Shown here one piece after another: positions 53,155-63,012 of a stretch of 64,000 bases of DNA. Under the pieces are notes generated by a model. That model was not told the origin of the DNA. It did not search any database and saw only the letters and a list, made by a program, of their open reading frames with translations. The position numbers were made by a program, and so were the translations under genes. The first letter of the stretch is position 1. Each line of letters opens with the position of its first letter. Source of the stretch: Mycetocola sp. (GTDB lineage: Bacteria; Actinomycetota; Actinomycetes; Actinomycetales; Microbacteriaceae). The stretch covers positions 62,001-126,000 of the forward strand of contig NZ_JAODMP010000021.1 of the NCBI RefSeq assembly GCF_025464835.1. Direction: 5' to 3'.

Positions 53155-53625
53155 ATGTTGGGCACGCATGAGTACACCGTCGGCGTCGAATGGCACGGAA
53201 ACCGCGGCACAGGCACGAGCGGGTACCGCGACTACAGTCGCGAGCTCATCGTGTCGGCGGAGGGGAAGCATCCGCTCGAGGGATCGGCTGACAAACCGTT
53301 TCGGGGCGACCCGGCGAGGTGGAACCCTGAGGAGTTGCTCCTCGCTGCACTCGCGCAGTGCCACCTGCTGTCGTACCTGCACGTCGCCGTCACCGTCGGG
53401 GTCGTTGTCACCGCCTACGAGGACGACGCCCGCGGCACGATGGTCGAGGACGGCATGGGAGGCGGCGCGTTCACCGAGGTGGTGCTCCGACCCAGGGTGA
53501 CGGTCGCTGACCGGTCGATGGCGGATGCCGCGCGTGCGGCACATCAGCGGGCTTCCGAGCTTTGCTTCATCGCCAACTCGGTGAACTTCCCGGTGCGTCA
53601 TGAACCGGAGATCCTCGTCGCCTGA
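53155..53625 (+). CDS. OsmC family protein
   Basis: WNPEELLLAALAQCHLLSYLHVAVTVGVVV. Confidence 0.9.
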   Translation: MLGTHEYTVGVEWHGNRGTGTSGYRDYSRELIVSAEGKHPLEGSADKPFRGDPARWNPEELLLAALAQCHLLSYLHVAVTVGVVVTAYEDDARGTMVEDGMGGGAFTEVVLRPRVTVADRSMADAARAAHQRASELCFIANSVNFPVRHEPEILVA

Positions 53626-53647
53626 CGACGTGGCGGATGCTGCCGGG

Positions 53648-54412
53648 TCAGAAGCGCTCGGGGCGAAGTACCGCGCGCTTCAACTTCTCGATGGCGTGCG
53701 CCGGCGGAGCCTCGTTGTACGAGTCTGCACGCTCCTGCCCGGTGAGGGCGTGGATGGCGGCCATGATCTCATCGGTGGCGTGTCGCCTGGCCTTGCCGCT
53801 CGAGGCAGGTCCGTGGGCGCTGAGGTCGAGGGGTTCACCGAAGATCACGGTCACGCGCTTGAGCTTCGGGACGGTGCTTCCCACCGGCATGAGCTCGTCA
53901 GTGCCGATCAGCCCGACGGGGACGACGGGGGAGCCAGTGGAGAGGGCGAGCCAGGCGACGCCTGTGCGTCCCTTGTACAGCCGGCCGTCCAGCGAGCGGG
54001 TGCCCTCCGGGTAGATCGCGAACGCGCTCTCGTTCTCGAGAATCCTTTTACCGGCATCCAGTGCTTCAGTCGCGGCCGCTCCCGCCCCCCGCTCAACGGC
54101 CACAGCACCGATCGAAGAGAAGAACGTGCGGGAGACCCACCCTTTCAACCCGGTTCCGTCGAAGTAGCTCGATTTGGCGAGGAACTGCACCCGACGCGGC
54201 GCGACGACGGGAATGGCGATGCTGTCGATGAACGACAGGTGGTTGCTGGCCAGGATGACACGGCCCGATCTCGGAACATTCGACCGTCCGAGAATCCGCG
54301 GGCGGTACACCAGGCGGGCGACCGGGATCAGCACTGCACGCCCGAGGTGGTAGACCAGCCCAGGAGCTGTGGCCGCGTTGTCGTCGGCGACGCCGGGTTC
54401 CGTGATTGACAC
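53648..54412 (-). CDS. Lysophospholipid/1-acyl-glycerol-3-phosphate acyltransferase (PlsC-like)
   Basis: SNHLSFIDSIAIPV (NHx4D), FAIYPEGTRSLDGRLYKGRTG. Confidence 0.93.
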   Translation of the reverse strand: MSITEPGVADDNAATAPGLVYHLGRAVLIPVARLVYRPRILGRSNVPRSGRVILASNHLSFIDSIAIPVVAPRRVQFLAKSSYFDGTGLKGWVSRTFFSSIGAVAVERGAGAAATEALDAGKRILENESAFAIYPEGTRSLDGRLYKGRTGVAWLALSTGSPVVPVGLIGTDELMPVGSTVPKLKRVTVIFGEPLDLSAHGPASSGKARRHATDEIMAAIHALTGQERADSYNEAPPAHAIEKLKRAVLRPERF

Positions 54413-54536
54413 AAATGATGAGCGTAGTTCCTGACGTATTCCTCCTTGCGCATGAGGTCACCGGGAGCCTTTGCAGGCAACGACAGGGTTGGTGCGGCAG
54501 ACTTGCGGTTCCACCCCTCTGTGAAAGCGATTCCCT

Positions 54537-55514
54537 GTGCGCACTTCCCTTCCCGTTCTCGTCGCAGCCGCGGCGGCATCCGCCCTCGTCCTTGCGGGCT
54601 GCGCTTCACCGGAACCGGCTCCGCAAGCGAGCGCCGAACCGGCTGGGCTCAGCTGTGACGACACGCCGGGCGGGTCGGTTGTCGACTCGGTGACGGCGAC
54701 AGGCGACTTCGGCGTCGCACCGGCCGTGGACTTCCCGGAACCGCTCCGTGTCGACGCCTCCCAACGCTCCGTGGTGATCGAGGGCACCGGCGCTGAGGTG
54801 CAGCCGGGCGACATCGTCAACTTCGAGGTGTCGATCTTCAACGGAACCAGCGGAACTCTCGTGTCGCAGAGCGCCTATTCCGGTGGCGGCTGGGGCGCAA
54901 TCGAAGTCAACGACACCAAGTTCATCCCCGGTCTGGTGCGCACCCTGGAGTGCGTCAACGAAGGCTCTCGCGTGGTGAGCGTCGTGCCGGCTGAGGACGG
55001 GTTCGGTGACACCGGTTCCCCCGATGGCGCGGTCGGGCCTGGTGACCCCCTCGTCATCGTCGCCGATGCCGTCGGTATCGTCCCCGCCACAGCGACCGGC
55101 ACCCCGCAGCCGCCGGTGGAAGGCATGCCGGGTGTGAAGCTCGACTCGGAGGGAGTGCCGACGGTCACGATCCCGGACGGTGAAGCTCCAGCGGAACTGC
55201 AGCTCGCGACCCTGAAGCAAGGCACGGGCGAACTGGTCCAGGAAGGTGACAGCGTCACCGTTCAGTACCAGGGAGTGAACTGGCGCACCGGCAAGGTCTT
55301 CGATCAGAGCTGGGGCAAAGGCGCGGCCACCTTCCCGACGACCGGTGTCGTCCCCGGGTTCTCCGCAGCCCTCGTCGGTGCTGCTGTCGGGTCGCAGGTC
55401 CTCGCTGTGCTCCCGCCGTCGCAGGGTTATGGCGAGGCGGGCCAGCCCAGCGCCGGGATCGAAGGGACGGACACGCTCGTCTTCGTCGTCGACATCCTCG
55501 CCACCAGCCGCTAG
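54537..55514 (+). CDS. FKBP-type peptidyl-prolyl isomerase lipoprotein, two FKBP-like domains
   Basis: Lipobox VLAGCASP; second domain EGDSVTVQYQGVNWRTGKVFDQSWGKGAATFPTTGVVPGFSAALVG...GYGEAG; GTG start. Confidence 0.9.
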   Translation: MRTSLPVLVAAAAASALVLAGCASPEPAPQASAEPAGLSCDDTPGGSVVDSVTATGDFGVAPAVDFPEPLRVDASQRSVVIEGTGAEVQPGDIVNFEVSIFNGTSGTLVSQSAYSGGGWGAIEVNDTKFIPGLVRTLECVNEGSRVVSVVPAEDGFGDTGSPDGAVGPGDPLVIVADAVGIVPATATGTPQPPVEGMPGVKLDSEGVPTVTIPDGEAPAELQLATLKQGTGELVQEGDSVTVQYQGVNWRTGKVFDQSWGKGAATFPTTGVVPGFSAALVGAAVGSQVLAVLPPSQGYGEAGQPSAGIEGTDTLVFVVDILATSR

Positions 55515-55523
55515 GTGTTCGTT

Positions 55524-55542
55524 CGGCAGGGGTTTCCTGCCG
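55524..55542. terminator. GC-rich hairpin downstream of the FKBP gene
   Basis: CGGCAGG ggttt CCTGCCG, 10 nt after the stop; no clear U-tract. Confidence 0.4.
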
Positions 55543-55781
55543 GGCGCACGCCGAACAGGAGAATACGGACCTTTTCGGGCCCGTGCCCCTGTCCAACGGC
55601 GCCGGACGTCGCTGCCGACGGGTCGACGCGACGAGGGAGAGGGCCAACGACGGGACACCGGCAGCTGATGCGCGTCGGACAGGAGATACCGCTCCCGGCG
55701 CAGGGTGAACAGGAGCAATGGCGGCGTCGGATGAGACCCCTTGTTGACGGAGCACTCGGAGCTCGCCGCTAGGCTGGCCCT

Positions 55782-56867
55782 GTGCGACGCGTCATACTTC
55801 TCGGATCAACCGGCTCGATCGGGACCCAGGCCCTGGACGTCATCCGGGCCAACCCTCGACGCTTCGAAATTGTCGGCCTCTCGGCGCACAGCAACCGTGA
55901 TCTGCTCCAGGCGCAGGCCGACGAATTCCGCGTCGAGGACACCGCTCTCGGTGCCGATGAGGCCGAACGCCTTGTCCGCTCCGTCGACGCCGATGTCATC
56001 CTCAACGGAATCACGGGTTCTGTCGGCCTCGGCCCGACGCTCGCTGCGCTCGAGACCGGGCGCACCCTCGCTCTCGCCAACAAGGAGTCACTCATCGTCG
56101 GGGGAGACCTCGTCAGCCGGATGGCGAAACCCGGCCAGATCGTGCCCGTCGACTCCGAGCACTCCGCGATCGCGCAGGCGCTTCGCTCGGGAACGAAAGA
56201 GGAGGTCCGTCGACTCGTGCTGACGGCATCCGGTGGTCCGTTCCGGGGAAGCAGCAGGCAGTCCCTGGCGAAGGTCACGCCGGCGGAGGCCCTCGCCCAT
56301 CCGACCTGGGACATGGGACGCGTGGTCACCACCAACTCGGCGACCCTCGTCAACAAGGGGCTCGAGGTCATCGAAGCGCACCTGCTGTTCGATGTGCCAT
56401 ACGAGCGGATCGAGGTGGTCGTGCACCCCCAGTCGATCGTGCACTCGATGGTCGAATACGTCGACGGGTCCACCATCGCCCAGGCGTCACCGCCGGACAT
56501 GCGGCTGCCGATCTCGCTCGGCCTCGACTGGCCCGCCCGTGTCGCCGGTGCCGGGAAACCGCTGGACTGGACCCGCGCCCAGAACTGGACGTTCGAGCCG
56601 CTCGACGACGCGGCGTTCCCCGCGGTCGAGCTGGCGAAAACCGTCGGCCGTGCCGGTGGCACGTACCCTGCAGTGTTCAACGCGTCGAACGAACAGCTCG
56701 TGGCGGCGTTCCACGCCGGCGCCATCGGATTCCTGGACATCGTCGACACGATCTCCCGCGTCGTCGACGCGCACCGCCCGGATGGCGAACTCACCCTCGA
56801 GACTCTTTCTGCGGCAGAGACGTGGGCTCGCGATGAGGCCGATCGGGCGATCGCAAACCTGCGTTAG
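55782..56867 (+). CDS. dxr: 1-deoxy-D-xylulose-5-phosphate reductoisomerase
   Basis: [43 protein letters not shown] start. Confidence 0.97.
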   Translation: MRRVILLGSTGSIGTQALDVIRANPRRFEIVGLSAHSNRDLLQAQADEFRVEDTALGADEAERLVRSVDADVILNGITGSVGLGPTLAALETGRTLALANKESLIVGGDLVSRMAKPGQIVPVDSEHSAIAQALRSGTKEEVRRLVLTASGGPFRGSSRQSLAKVTPAEALAHPTWDMGRVVTTNSATLVNKGLEVIEAHLLFDVPYERIEVVVHPQSIVHSMVEYVDGSTIAQASPPDMRLPISLGLDWPARVAGAGKPLDWTRAQNWTFEPLDDAAFPAVELAKTVGRAGGTYPAVFNASNEQLVAAFHAGAIGFLDIVDTISRVVDAHRPDGELTLETLSAAETWARDEADRAIANLR

Positions 56868-57022
56868 CCGCTGCCGCCCGCCTGTTCACGCGTTCCGCAC
56901 GAGTACACGCGGCACCCCGGGTGTTCCGGTCCGGGTCGGGTGTTTTCGCCCCCGCCGATCGGGGGATCGCGGAGATGCGCTGAGCAGTCGCCCGCATCCG
57001 GACTCCGCCCTCCTTGTTTCAC

Positions 57023-57118
57023 ATTCAGCAGAATTGAGTGACACGCCGTGCGAAACGGACCTCGCGTCGGCGTGTCGCGAGAATCTGCTGAATTTGAGGG
57101 CCGTTGCTGAATTTGAGG
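57023..57118. repeat. Composite intergenic repeat: imperfect palindrome plus 14-nt direct repeat
   Basis: ATTCAGCAGA-7 nt-GACACGCCG (57023-57048) inverted against CGGCGTGTC-7 nt-TCTGCTGAAT (57068-57093); TGCTGAATTTGAGG at 57086-57099 and 57105-57118. Confidence 0.75.
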
Positions 57119-57167
57119 TCTGCCGGTGAGCTGCTGGGCCCCGCGGTGGCGAGCGGGGTGCTGGGGT

Positions 57168-58667
57168 CTAGACCCAGCCGGCCTCAGCCAGTGCGGCCCG
57201 CGTCTCGACGAGCACCGAGAAAGGGATCCTGACTCCGGCGACTTCGCGGTAGTCCTTCTCGGCGAGACCAGCCCAGAGGATCGTGTCTGCGGCGGTCGCC
57301 TCTCGGACGGCGACGCGAATCGCCTCCTCAGGCGCGGCGACCTCACGGATGTCTCCCGCCGGTTTGGCAGCGCGCGCTCCTGCGAGCACCGCCTCGCGAA
57401 TGAGGGCCGGGTCCTCGGACCGTGGCTGGTGGTCGGTGACGATGAGCAGGTCGCTGCCCAGGGCGGCCTCACGCCCCATCTCGGGGCGTTTGGACTGGTC
57501 GCGGTCACCGTTGGCGCCGGCGACCATGATGACGCGCCCGGTGGTGAGGTGACGGACCGCCTCGAGCGTTTTCGCGAAGGCCTGTGCCGTGTGCCCGGAG
57601 TCCACGTACACGGCGGGACCGCCGGGCACAGGAACCTGCACGGCGCGCCCAGGCAGGGAGGCGGTGATGCCCCCGTCCCGCCGGAGAACGGCTTCGATGT
57701 CGGCGAGTGGGACGCCTGATTCGACGAGCATGGCGACAGCGAGTCCGCCGTTCGCGGCCATATGCCTGCCGATCACCGGAACCCGGCTGGAGAGCGTCCC
57801 GTGTTCCCTGTGCCGAAGCGTGAAGGCGGTGTACGACGGTTTCTCCTCATCGACGGTGACGGTCCAGTCGGCTGCCGCGTCCTCGATCGAGGTGATGGTG
57901 GTCACCGGGATGCCGGCACGCTCAACGACCACCGACCCGGCAGGAGTGTCGAGGGAGACGACCCCGTGCCTGGCATGAGCCGGCGTGAAAAGCTCCAGCT
58001 TGGCCGCGAAGTAATCGTCCATGTCGGTGTAGTCGTCGAGGTGATCCTGGCTGAGGTTCGTGAAACCGGCGACGTCGAAGACGAGTCCGTCGACCCGGTG
58101 CCGTGTGAGGGCGTGCGCGCTGACCTCGACGATCGCCGCATCCACACCGGACTCACGCATCCGTGCAATCAGGGCATGCAATTCGGGGGACTCCGGCGTC
58201 GTCATCGAACTAGGGACGACCTCTGCGCCGATCCGGCGCTCTGCGCTCGAGCTCAGTCCGGTCGACCGCCCCAGCTGCCGAAGAACGGAGTCGAGGAAAT
58301 GCGCCGTCGACGTCTTCCCGTTGGTGCCGGTCATGCCGAAAAGCTGCGGCGCGTCCCGGTCGGTCTGGTAGAGCCATGCCGACATCTCACCGACGAGGAT
58401 GCGCGGCGATTCCACAGTGACCAGCACCGGCACTCCGGATGCCGTCGCCTCGACCAGGCCGGCGGCATCCGTGAGGATGGCGACCGCTCCGCGCTCGACT
58501 GCCTCGACGGAGAACGTGGCGCCGTGGAATCGCGCCCCTGGTACGGCGACGTAGAGGTCACCCGGTTGGACGGCACGACTGTCCATCGTGATGCCGGTCA
58601 GGGTCACCGGCTGGAGCTCATCATGCACCGCGAGGCAGAACCGGGCAGCGAAGGCGTCGAGGGTCAT
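57168..58667 (-). CDS. Mur ligase family protein (MurE-like)
   Basis: ITMDSRAVQPGDLYVAVPGARFHGATF, MTGTNGKTSTAHFLDSVLRQLG, FTNLSQDHLDDYTDMDDYFAAKLELF, DHQPRSEDPALIREAVLAGA; start taken at ATG 58667. Confidence 0.92.
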   Translation of the reverse strand: MTLDAFAARFCLAVHDELQPVTLTGITMDSRAVQPGDLYVAVPGARFHGATFSVEAVERGAVAILTDAAGLVEATASGVPVLVTVESPRILVGEMSAWLYQTDRDAPQLFGMTGTNGKTSTAHFLDSVLRQLGRSTGLSSSAERRIGAEVVPSSMTTPESPELHALIARMRESGVDAAIVEVSAHALTRHRVDGLVFDVAGFTNLSQDHLDDYTDMDDYFAAKLELFTPAHARHGVVSLDTPAGSVVVERAGIPVTTITSIEDAAADWTVTVDEEKPSYTAFTLRHREHGTLSSRVPVIGRHMAANGGLAVAMLVESGVPLADIEAVLRRDGGITASLPGRAVQVPVPGGPAVYVDSGHTAQAFAKTLEAVRHLTTGRVIMVAGANGDRDQSKRPEMGREAALGSDLLIVTDHQPRSEDPALIREAVLAGARAAKPAGDIREVAAPEEAIRVAVREATAADTILWAGLAEKDYREVAGVRIPFSVLVETRAALAEAGWV

Positions 58668-58775
58668 GGGGAGGGGCTGGGAGGGTCGCACAGCCCATGT
58701 TCTCACAGGCGCATCGGAGCGTCCCTCACAGCGCGCCACCAGCATCCATACAGCGCCGGGCGCTACTCTCTGGGA

Positions 58776-60104
58776 GTGGAATCCGTGCTGCTGTACATCC
58801 TCGGCGTGCTGATCATTCTGATCGGTGTCGCCGTGTCGATCGGTCTGCACGAAATCGGGCACCTGATTCCCGCCAAGCTGTTCGGCGTCAAAGTCACCCA
58901 GTACATGATCGGGTTCGGCAAGACCCTCTGGTCGACGAGGAAGGGCGACACCGAATACGGCATCAAGGCGATCCCGCTCGGCGGCTACATCTCCATGATC
59001 GGCATGTACCCGCCAGGGAAGGACGGCGCCACCCGCAGCTCAAGCACCGGTTTCTTCCAGACCCTGGTGCAGGACGCCCGCTCGGCGAGCGCCGAGACCG
59101 TCGGCGACGGCGACGAGCACCGGACCTTCTCCGGGCTCCCCGTGTGGAAACGCGTCATCATCATGCTCGGCGGGCCCGCCATGAACCTGCTCCTCGCGAT
59201 CGTGCTCGTCGCGATCGTGCTGATGGGCTTCGGCATCCCGCAGTCCACGCCGACGCTCGCGTCGGTGAGTCAGTGTGTGCTTCCGGCGACGAGCGAGAAG
59301 ACCGCGTGCGAGGCAGGGGATCCGCTCGCCCCGGGCGCCGCGGCAGGTCTCAAGCCCGGTGACACAATTCTCTCCATCGATGGAACGAACATCGACTCGT
59401 GGGCCGATGCGACCGAGATCATCCGCACCTCGCCAGGCACCGAACTCGATGTCGCCGTCTCGCGCGACGGCGCCGAGCTCGCGGTGACACTGACGCCGCT
59501 GCTCACCGAACGGTACGCGATCGACGCGGACGGCGAACAAGTGACGGATGCCTCGGGCGAGCCGGTAACGGAGGAGGTCGGTTTCGTGGGCATCGCCTCC
59601 CAGACCGAGCTCGTGCCGGAGCCGCCCACCGCGGTTCTCCCCGCCGTCGGCGACAACATCGGCCACGTCGCGAACATGATCGTCAACCTGCCCGACCGCC
59701 TCGTCGACGTGGCCAACGCCGCATTCGGGCCGGGGGAGCGCGACCCGAACGGGCCGATCAGCGTTGTCGGCGTCGGCCGGATCGCCGGTGAAGTGGCCAG
59801 CCTCGAAGAGGTTCCGCTGGCGAGCAAAGTGCAAACCATGGTCGGCATCGTCGGCTCGCTCAACGTCGCCCTGTTCGTCTTCAACCTCATCCCGCTCCTG
59901 CCGCTCGACGGCGGCCACGTCGCAGCAGCACTGTGGGAGTCGATCCGTCGGGGCTTCGCGAAGCTGTTCCACCGTCGCGACCCGGGCCCCGTCGACGCTG
60001 CGAAACTGATGCCGGTTACGTTCCTTGTCGTGATCCTGCTCGGCGGAATGAGCGTGCTCCTGATCTTCGCCGACATCGTCAAGCCGGTTAACCTCTTCGG
60101 CTGA
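58776..60104 (+). CDS. RseP-like site-2 intramembrane metalloprotease with PDZ domain
   Basis: GLHEIGHLIPAKLFGVKVTQYMIGFGKTLWS (HExxH), PDZ region AAGLKPGDTILSIDG, NLIPLLPLDGGHVAAALWE; GTG start; downstream of dxr. Confidence 0.94.
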   Translation: MESVLLYILGVLIILIGVAVSIGLHEIGHLIPAKLFGVKVTQYMIGFGKTLWSTRKGDTEYGIKAIPLGGYISMIGMYPPGKDGATRSSSTGFFQTLVQDARSASAETVGDGDEHRTFSGLPVWKRVIIMLGGPAMNLLLAIVLVAIVLMGFGIPQSTPTLASVSQCVLPATSEKTACEAGDPLAPGAAAGLKPGDTILSIDGTNIDSWADATEIIRTSPGTELDVAVSRDGAELAVTLTPLLTERYAIDADGEQVTDASGEPVTEEVGFVGIASQTELVPEPPTAVLPAVGDNIGHVANMIVNLPDRLVDVANAAFGPGERDPNGPISVVGVGRIAGEVASLEEVPLASKVQTMVGIVGSLNVALFVFNLIPLLPLDGGHVAAALWESIRRGFAKLFHRRDPGPVDAAKLMPVTFLVVILLGGMSVLLIFADIVKPVNLFG

Positions 60105-60109
60105 CCTCG

Positions 60110-60125
60110 TACTCCGCACGGAGTA
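60110..60125. repeat. Perfect 16-nt palindrome just after the RseP-like gene
   Basis: TACTCCG ca CGGAGTA. Confidence 0.5.
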
Positions 60126-60269
60126 GCCGGTCGCGTCGCCGGAGGATGTCGGCACACCGGCAGGTCACGACGCTGAGGGGATGCTCCGAGGGGCGGTCGA
60201 CTCCGAACTCGGAGACCGGTTTGCTCGCTGGGGAGGCCGCCCGCCGTTCCAGGAACTTCCCGCGCCGAT

Positions 60270-60640
60270 GAGGCTCTGGCTCCCGGCCATCCTCTCCTTC
60301 GTCGTTCAGGTGCCGGCCACGATCGCCATCCTGTGGCGAATCGCGCCGGTCGGCTCCGCATGGCTCGAAACGGCGAGTGTCGGTAAAGCACGCCGCAAAA
60401 CCGTCGAGCACAGGCAGTCAGCCGAGCAGGCGAAACGGCGCAGCGCCGGGAACTACACGAGGTGCTCGCGCACTCCCTCTCGCAGATCCACGTCCAGGCG
60501 GGAGTCGGGCTGCACCTCATGAACAGTCAGCCGGACACGCTCGCGCGGCGCTTGTGAATGTCACGTCATCGAGCAAGACGGCGCTCGATGAGGTGTGCGC
60601 TGTTCTCACCGCGGTGACACTGGCAACGGCATCCTGGGCA
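60270..60640 (+). pseudogene. Two-component sensor histidine kinase pseudogene
   Basis: Frames read MRLWLPAILSFVVQVPATIAILW..., then ELHEVLAHSLSQIHVQAGVGLHLMNSQPDTLARRL* and VTSSSKTALDEVCAVLT, resembling the NarL-partner HisKA_3 region (xLHDVLAHSLSxIxVQAGVGLHL...SKxALDEVRxVL); frameshifts and missing TM/HATPase parts. Confidence 0.75.
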
Positions 60641-60675
60641 TGACCGAACGGAAACCCGTTCTCCCCGCGTAAGGG

Positions 60676-60948
60676 CTACGCGCGGGCAAACCGGCTCAGC
60701 GACCGCGCCCTGGCCTTCTCCGCTTCGACCTCGCGGTCCTTCGGCGGCGCCGTGGTCACGAGGTCCTCGATCAGGTGCCTGGTGATGTGGGCGATCTGGG
60801 CGACAGCCTGGTCGAACACCTCGGCGTTCGCCTTGGACGGTTTCGTCGACCCGCTGACCTTGCGGACGTACTGGAGGGCGGCTGCATGAACTTCGTCGTC
60901 CGTTGCTGCTGGCTCGAAGTTGTGGAGCTGGTGGATGTTTCGGCACAT
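60676..60948 (-). CDS. DUF2277 family protein
   Basis: MCRNIHQLHNFEPAATDDEVHAAALQYVRKVSGSTKPSKANAEVFDQAV typical of DUF2277. Confidence 0.9.
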   Translation of the reverse strand: MCRNIHQLHNFEPAATDDEVHAAALQYVRKVSGSTKPSKANAEVFDQAVAQIAHITRHLIEDLVTTAPPKDREVEAEKARARSLSRFARA

Positions 60949-60988
60949 GGCTTCAGATTAATCACTGCAGACGCGTTCCGGAAGGGTG

Positions 60989-61426
60989 TCAGCCTTCCAT
61001 GCCGCCGGTGTCGGCGCCGCTCCCGGCGATGTTCACCAGCCAGGAAACACCGTAGCGGTCGACCAGCATCCCGAAGGTGTCACCCCACGGGGCGGCGACG
61101 AGGGGCTCGACGATCGTGGCGCCTTCCGCGAGTCCGTCCCAGTAGCCGCGCAGCTCGGAGTCGTCGTCGCCGCTGAGCGAGACGGAGAAATCGGTCCCTC
61201 GCGTGTACTCCATCCCCTCCATCACATCCGCCCCCATGAGGCTCAGCCCGTCGGTGGTCACCAGTTCTCCGTGCATGATGTTGTCAGCCTGGGCCGGGTC
61301 CTCGTTCATCTGGAACTCACCGAATGTGCTCAGCGTGAGTTCGCCACCGAAGACGTCGCGGTAGAAGGTCATTGCTTCACGGGCGTTGCCTTGGAAGTTG
61401 AGGTACGGGTTGAGTCTCGTAGGCAT
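60989..61426 (-). CDS. VOC family protein (PhnB-like)
   Basis: MPTRLNPYLNFQGNAREAMTFYRDVFGGELTLSTFGEF...DRYGVSWLVNI. Confidence 0.93.
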   Translation of the reverse strand: MPTRLNPYLNFQGNAREAMTFYRDVFGGELTLSTFGEFQMNEDPAQADNIMHGELVTTDGLSLMGADVMEGMEYTRGTDFSVSLSGDDDSELRGYWDGLAEGATIVEPLVAAPWGDTFGMLVDRYGVSWLVNIAGSGADTGGMEG

Positions 61427-61537
61427 CGCTTTCTCCCTCGTCTGTTCGCCGGGTGTGACCGATCCGTGGCCTCGATTATTGACCAATGGCAGGGCGAAGC
61501 AGAAGTCCCCATTTTCGCCGTTCGGTCTCAGGGGCCA

Positions 61538-62917
61538 TCAGCCGGCAGCGGCCATCGCCCGGCGGACCGCGTCGATCGAGGCGGCGACGTCCGTGGCGTC
61601 CGTCGACCAGTTGCTGACCGAGATGCGAAGCACCTCCCGACCCTGCCAGCGTGAACCTGACATCCAGACTGCGCCGTCGGCGATGAGCGCCTGGGTCACG
61701 TCGCGGGTGCGTTCGTCGGTGCCGAAACTGAGACAGACCTGCGTGAACACGACCTCGTTGAGAACCTCGACACCCGGCAGGGCACTCAGGCCCTGCGCGA
61801 GTTCCCTCGCGTTCCTGGCGAGGCGCTCAACAAGGGCGATCGTGCCCTCCCGGCCGAGGGAACGCAGAGCCGCCCAGACGGGGATGCCGCGGGCGCGGCG
61901 GGACATCTCCGGAACGCGTTCAAACGGGTCACCATGCGCATCGAGGATGAGGTAATCGGTGTGGGCGCCGAACTCCGACCTCAGGAGAGCGCGGTCGGCA
62001 ACGATGGCGACGCCGCAGTCGTATGGCACGTTGAGGGTCTTGTGAGCGTCGGTCGCCCAGGAGTCGGCCAGTTCCAGTCCGTTGAGAGCCGGGGCCCAGC
62101 TGCGGCTCACAGCCGCCCACAGGCCGAATGCACCGTCGACGTGCACCCATGCGCCCCGCGCACGGGCCAGTTCGATCGCCTCGAGAAACGGGTCGAACGC
62201 GCCTGAGTGCAGGTTCCCGGCTTGAAGGCAGAGGATCGTCGGTCCTGACGCGGCGTCGAGAGCCTCCTTCAGCGCATCGACCCGAATCCGGCCCTGGTCG
62301 TCGGCGGCGACCGGTGTCGCGAGGCCCAGCCCGAGGTAGCGCAGCGCCATGTCGACGGAAACGTGACTTTCCGCACCGGCGAGCACGGTGATCCGTGGAG
62401 ATCCGGAGAGACCGTCTGCCCGCAGATCCCAGCCAACGTCGTCCAGTGCCTTCTTCCTCCCAGCCGCGAGACCAACGAAGTTCGCCATGGTCGCGCCGGT
62501 GGTGAACCCGACCCCCGACGACGCCGGGAGGCCCAGCAGGTCGAGGAGCCAGTCCTCGGCCGCCTCTTCGATCGACGCCGTCGCCGGTGTCGCGAAGCGC
62601 ATCGCCGCGTTCTGGTCCCACGCGCTCACGAGCCAGTCAGAGGCGAGGGCGGATGGGAGGGTGCCTCCCATCACCCAGCCGAAGAACCGGCCGGACGGTA
62701 TCCCCATCAGCCCTGGTTCAGCGAAGGTGGCGAGTTCATCGATGACCTCCGCCGGGTCGATGCTGCTCTCCTGCAGAGGCACCCGGAAGTGTTCAGCGAC
62801 CTCGTCGGCCTTCTGCCGTGGCGCGACCGGGCGCGTCGTGAGCGATTCCAGCCACTCGATCGAGTGGTACCGAGCTCGATCGAGAGCGTCGCGATAGTCG
62901 TCCGGCTGCGCTGTCAC
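61538..62917 (-). CDS. Pyridoxal-dependent decarboxylase / aminotransferase class V-like (aromatic amino acid decarboxylase family)
   Basis: GVGFTTGATMANFVGLAAGRKKAL; VHVDGAFGLWAA; ADSWATDAHKTLNVPYDCG (PLP lysine); GTG start inferred from the ORF-track frame. Confidence 0.93.
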   Translation of the reverse strand: MTAQPDDYRDALDRARYHSIEWLESLTTRPVAPRQKADEVAEHFRVPLQESSIDPAEVIDELATFAEPGLMGIPSGRFFGWVMGGTLPSALASDWLVSAWDQNAAMRFATPATASIEEAAEDWLLDLLGLPASSGVGFTTGATMANFVGLAAGRKKALDDVGWDLRADGLSGSPRITVLAGAESHVSVDMALRYLGLGLATPVAADDQGRIRVDALKEALDAASGPTILCLQAGNLHSGAFDPFLEAIELARARGAWVHVDGAFGLWAAVSRSWAPALNGLELADSWATDAHKTLNVPYDCGVAIVADRALLRSEFGAHTDYLILDAHGDPFERVPEMSRRARGIPVWAALRSLGREGTIALVERLARNARELAQGLSALPGVEVLNEVVFTQVCLSFGTDERTRDVTQALIADGAVWMSGSRWQGREVLRISVSNWSTDATDVAASIDAVRRAMAAAG

Positions 62918-63012
62918 AGTGGAAGGGTAGACCCGGATCCGACCGCGGAACAGCCCCCAGCACCCGACGGAGAAGACCACCGTCGGGCTGACGGCCTCCT
63001 AGGCTTGAGCGT

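Noticed and set aside
55543-55781. Possible extra small gene between the FKBP gene and dxr
   Set aside because: ORFs in all frames are Arg/Pro-rich without motifs or plausible starts; treated as intergenic
57762-60104. 780-aa plus-strand ORF starting inside the MurE-like gene
   Set aside because: Only the part from GTG 58776 is real (RseP-like); the upstream part is antisense to the Mur ligase
60104-60269. Extending the histidine kinase pseudogene upstream from the ATG at 60181
   Set aside because: Text MLRGAVDSELGDRFARWGGRPPFQELPAP is not recognisable as kinase N-terminus; start left at about 60270
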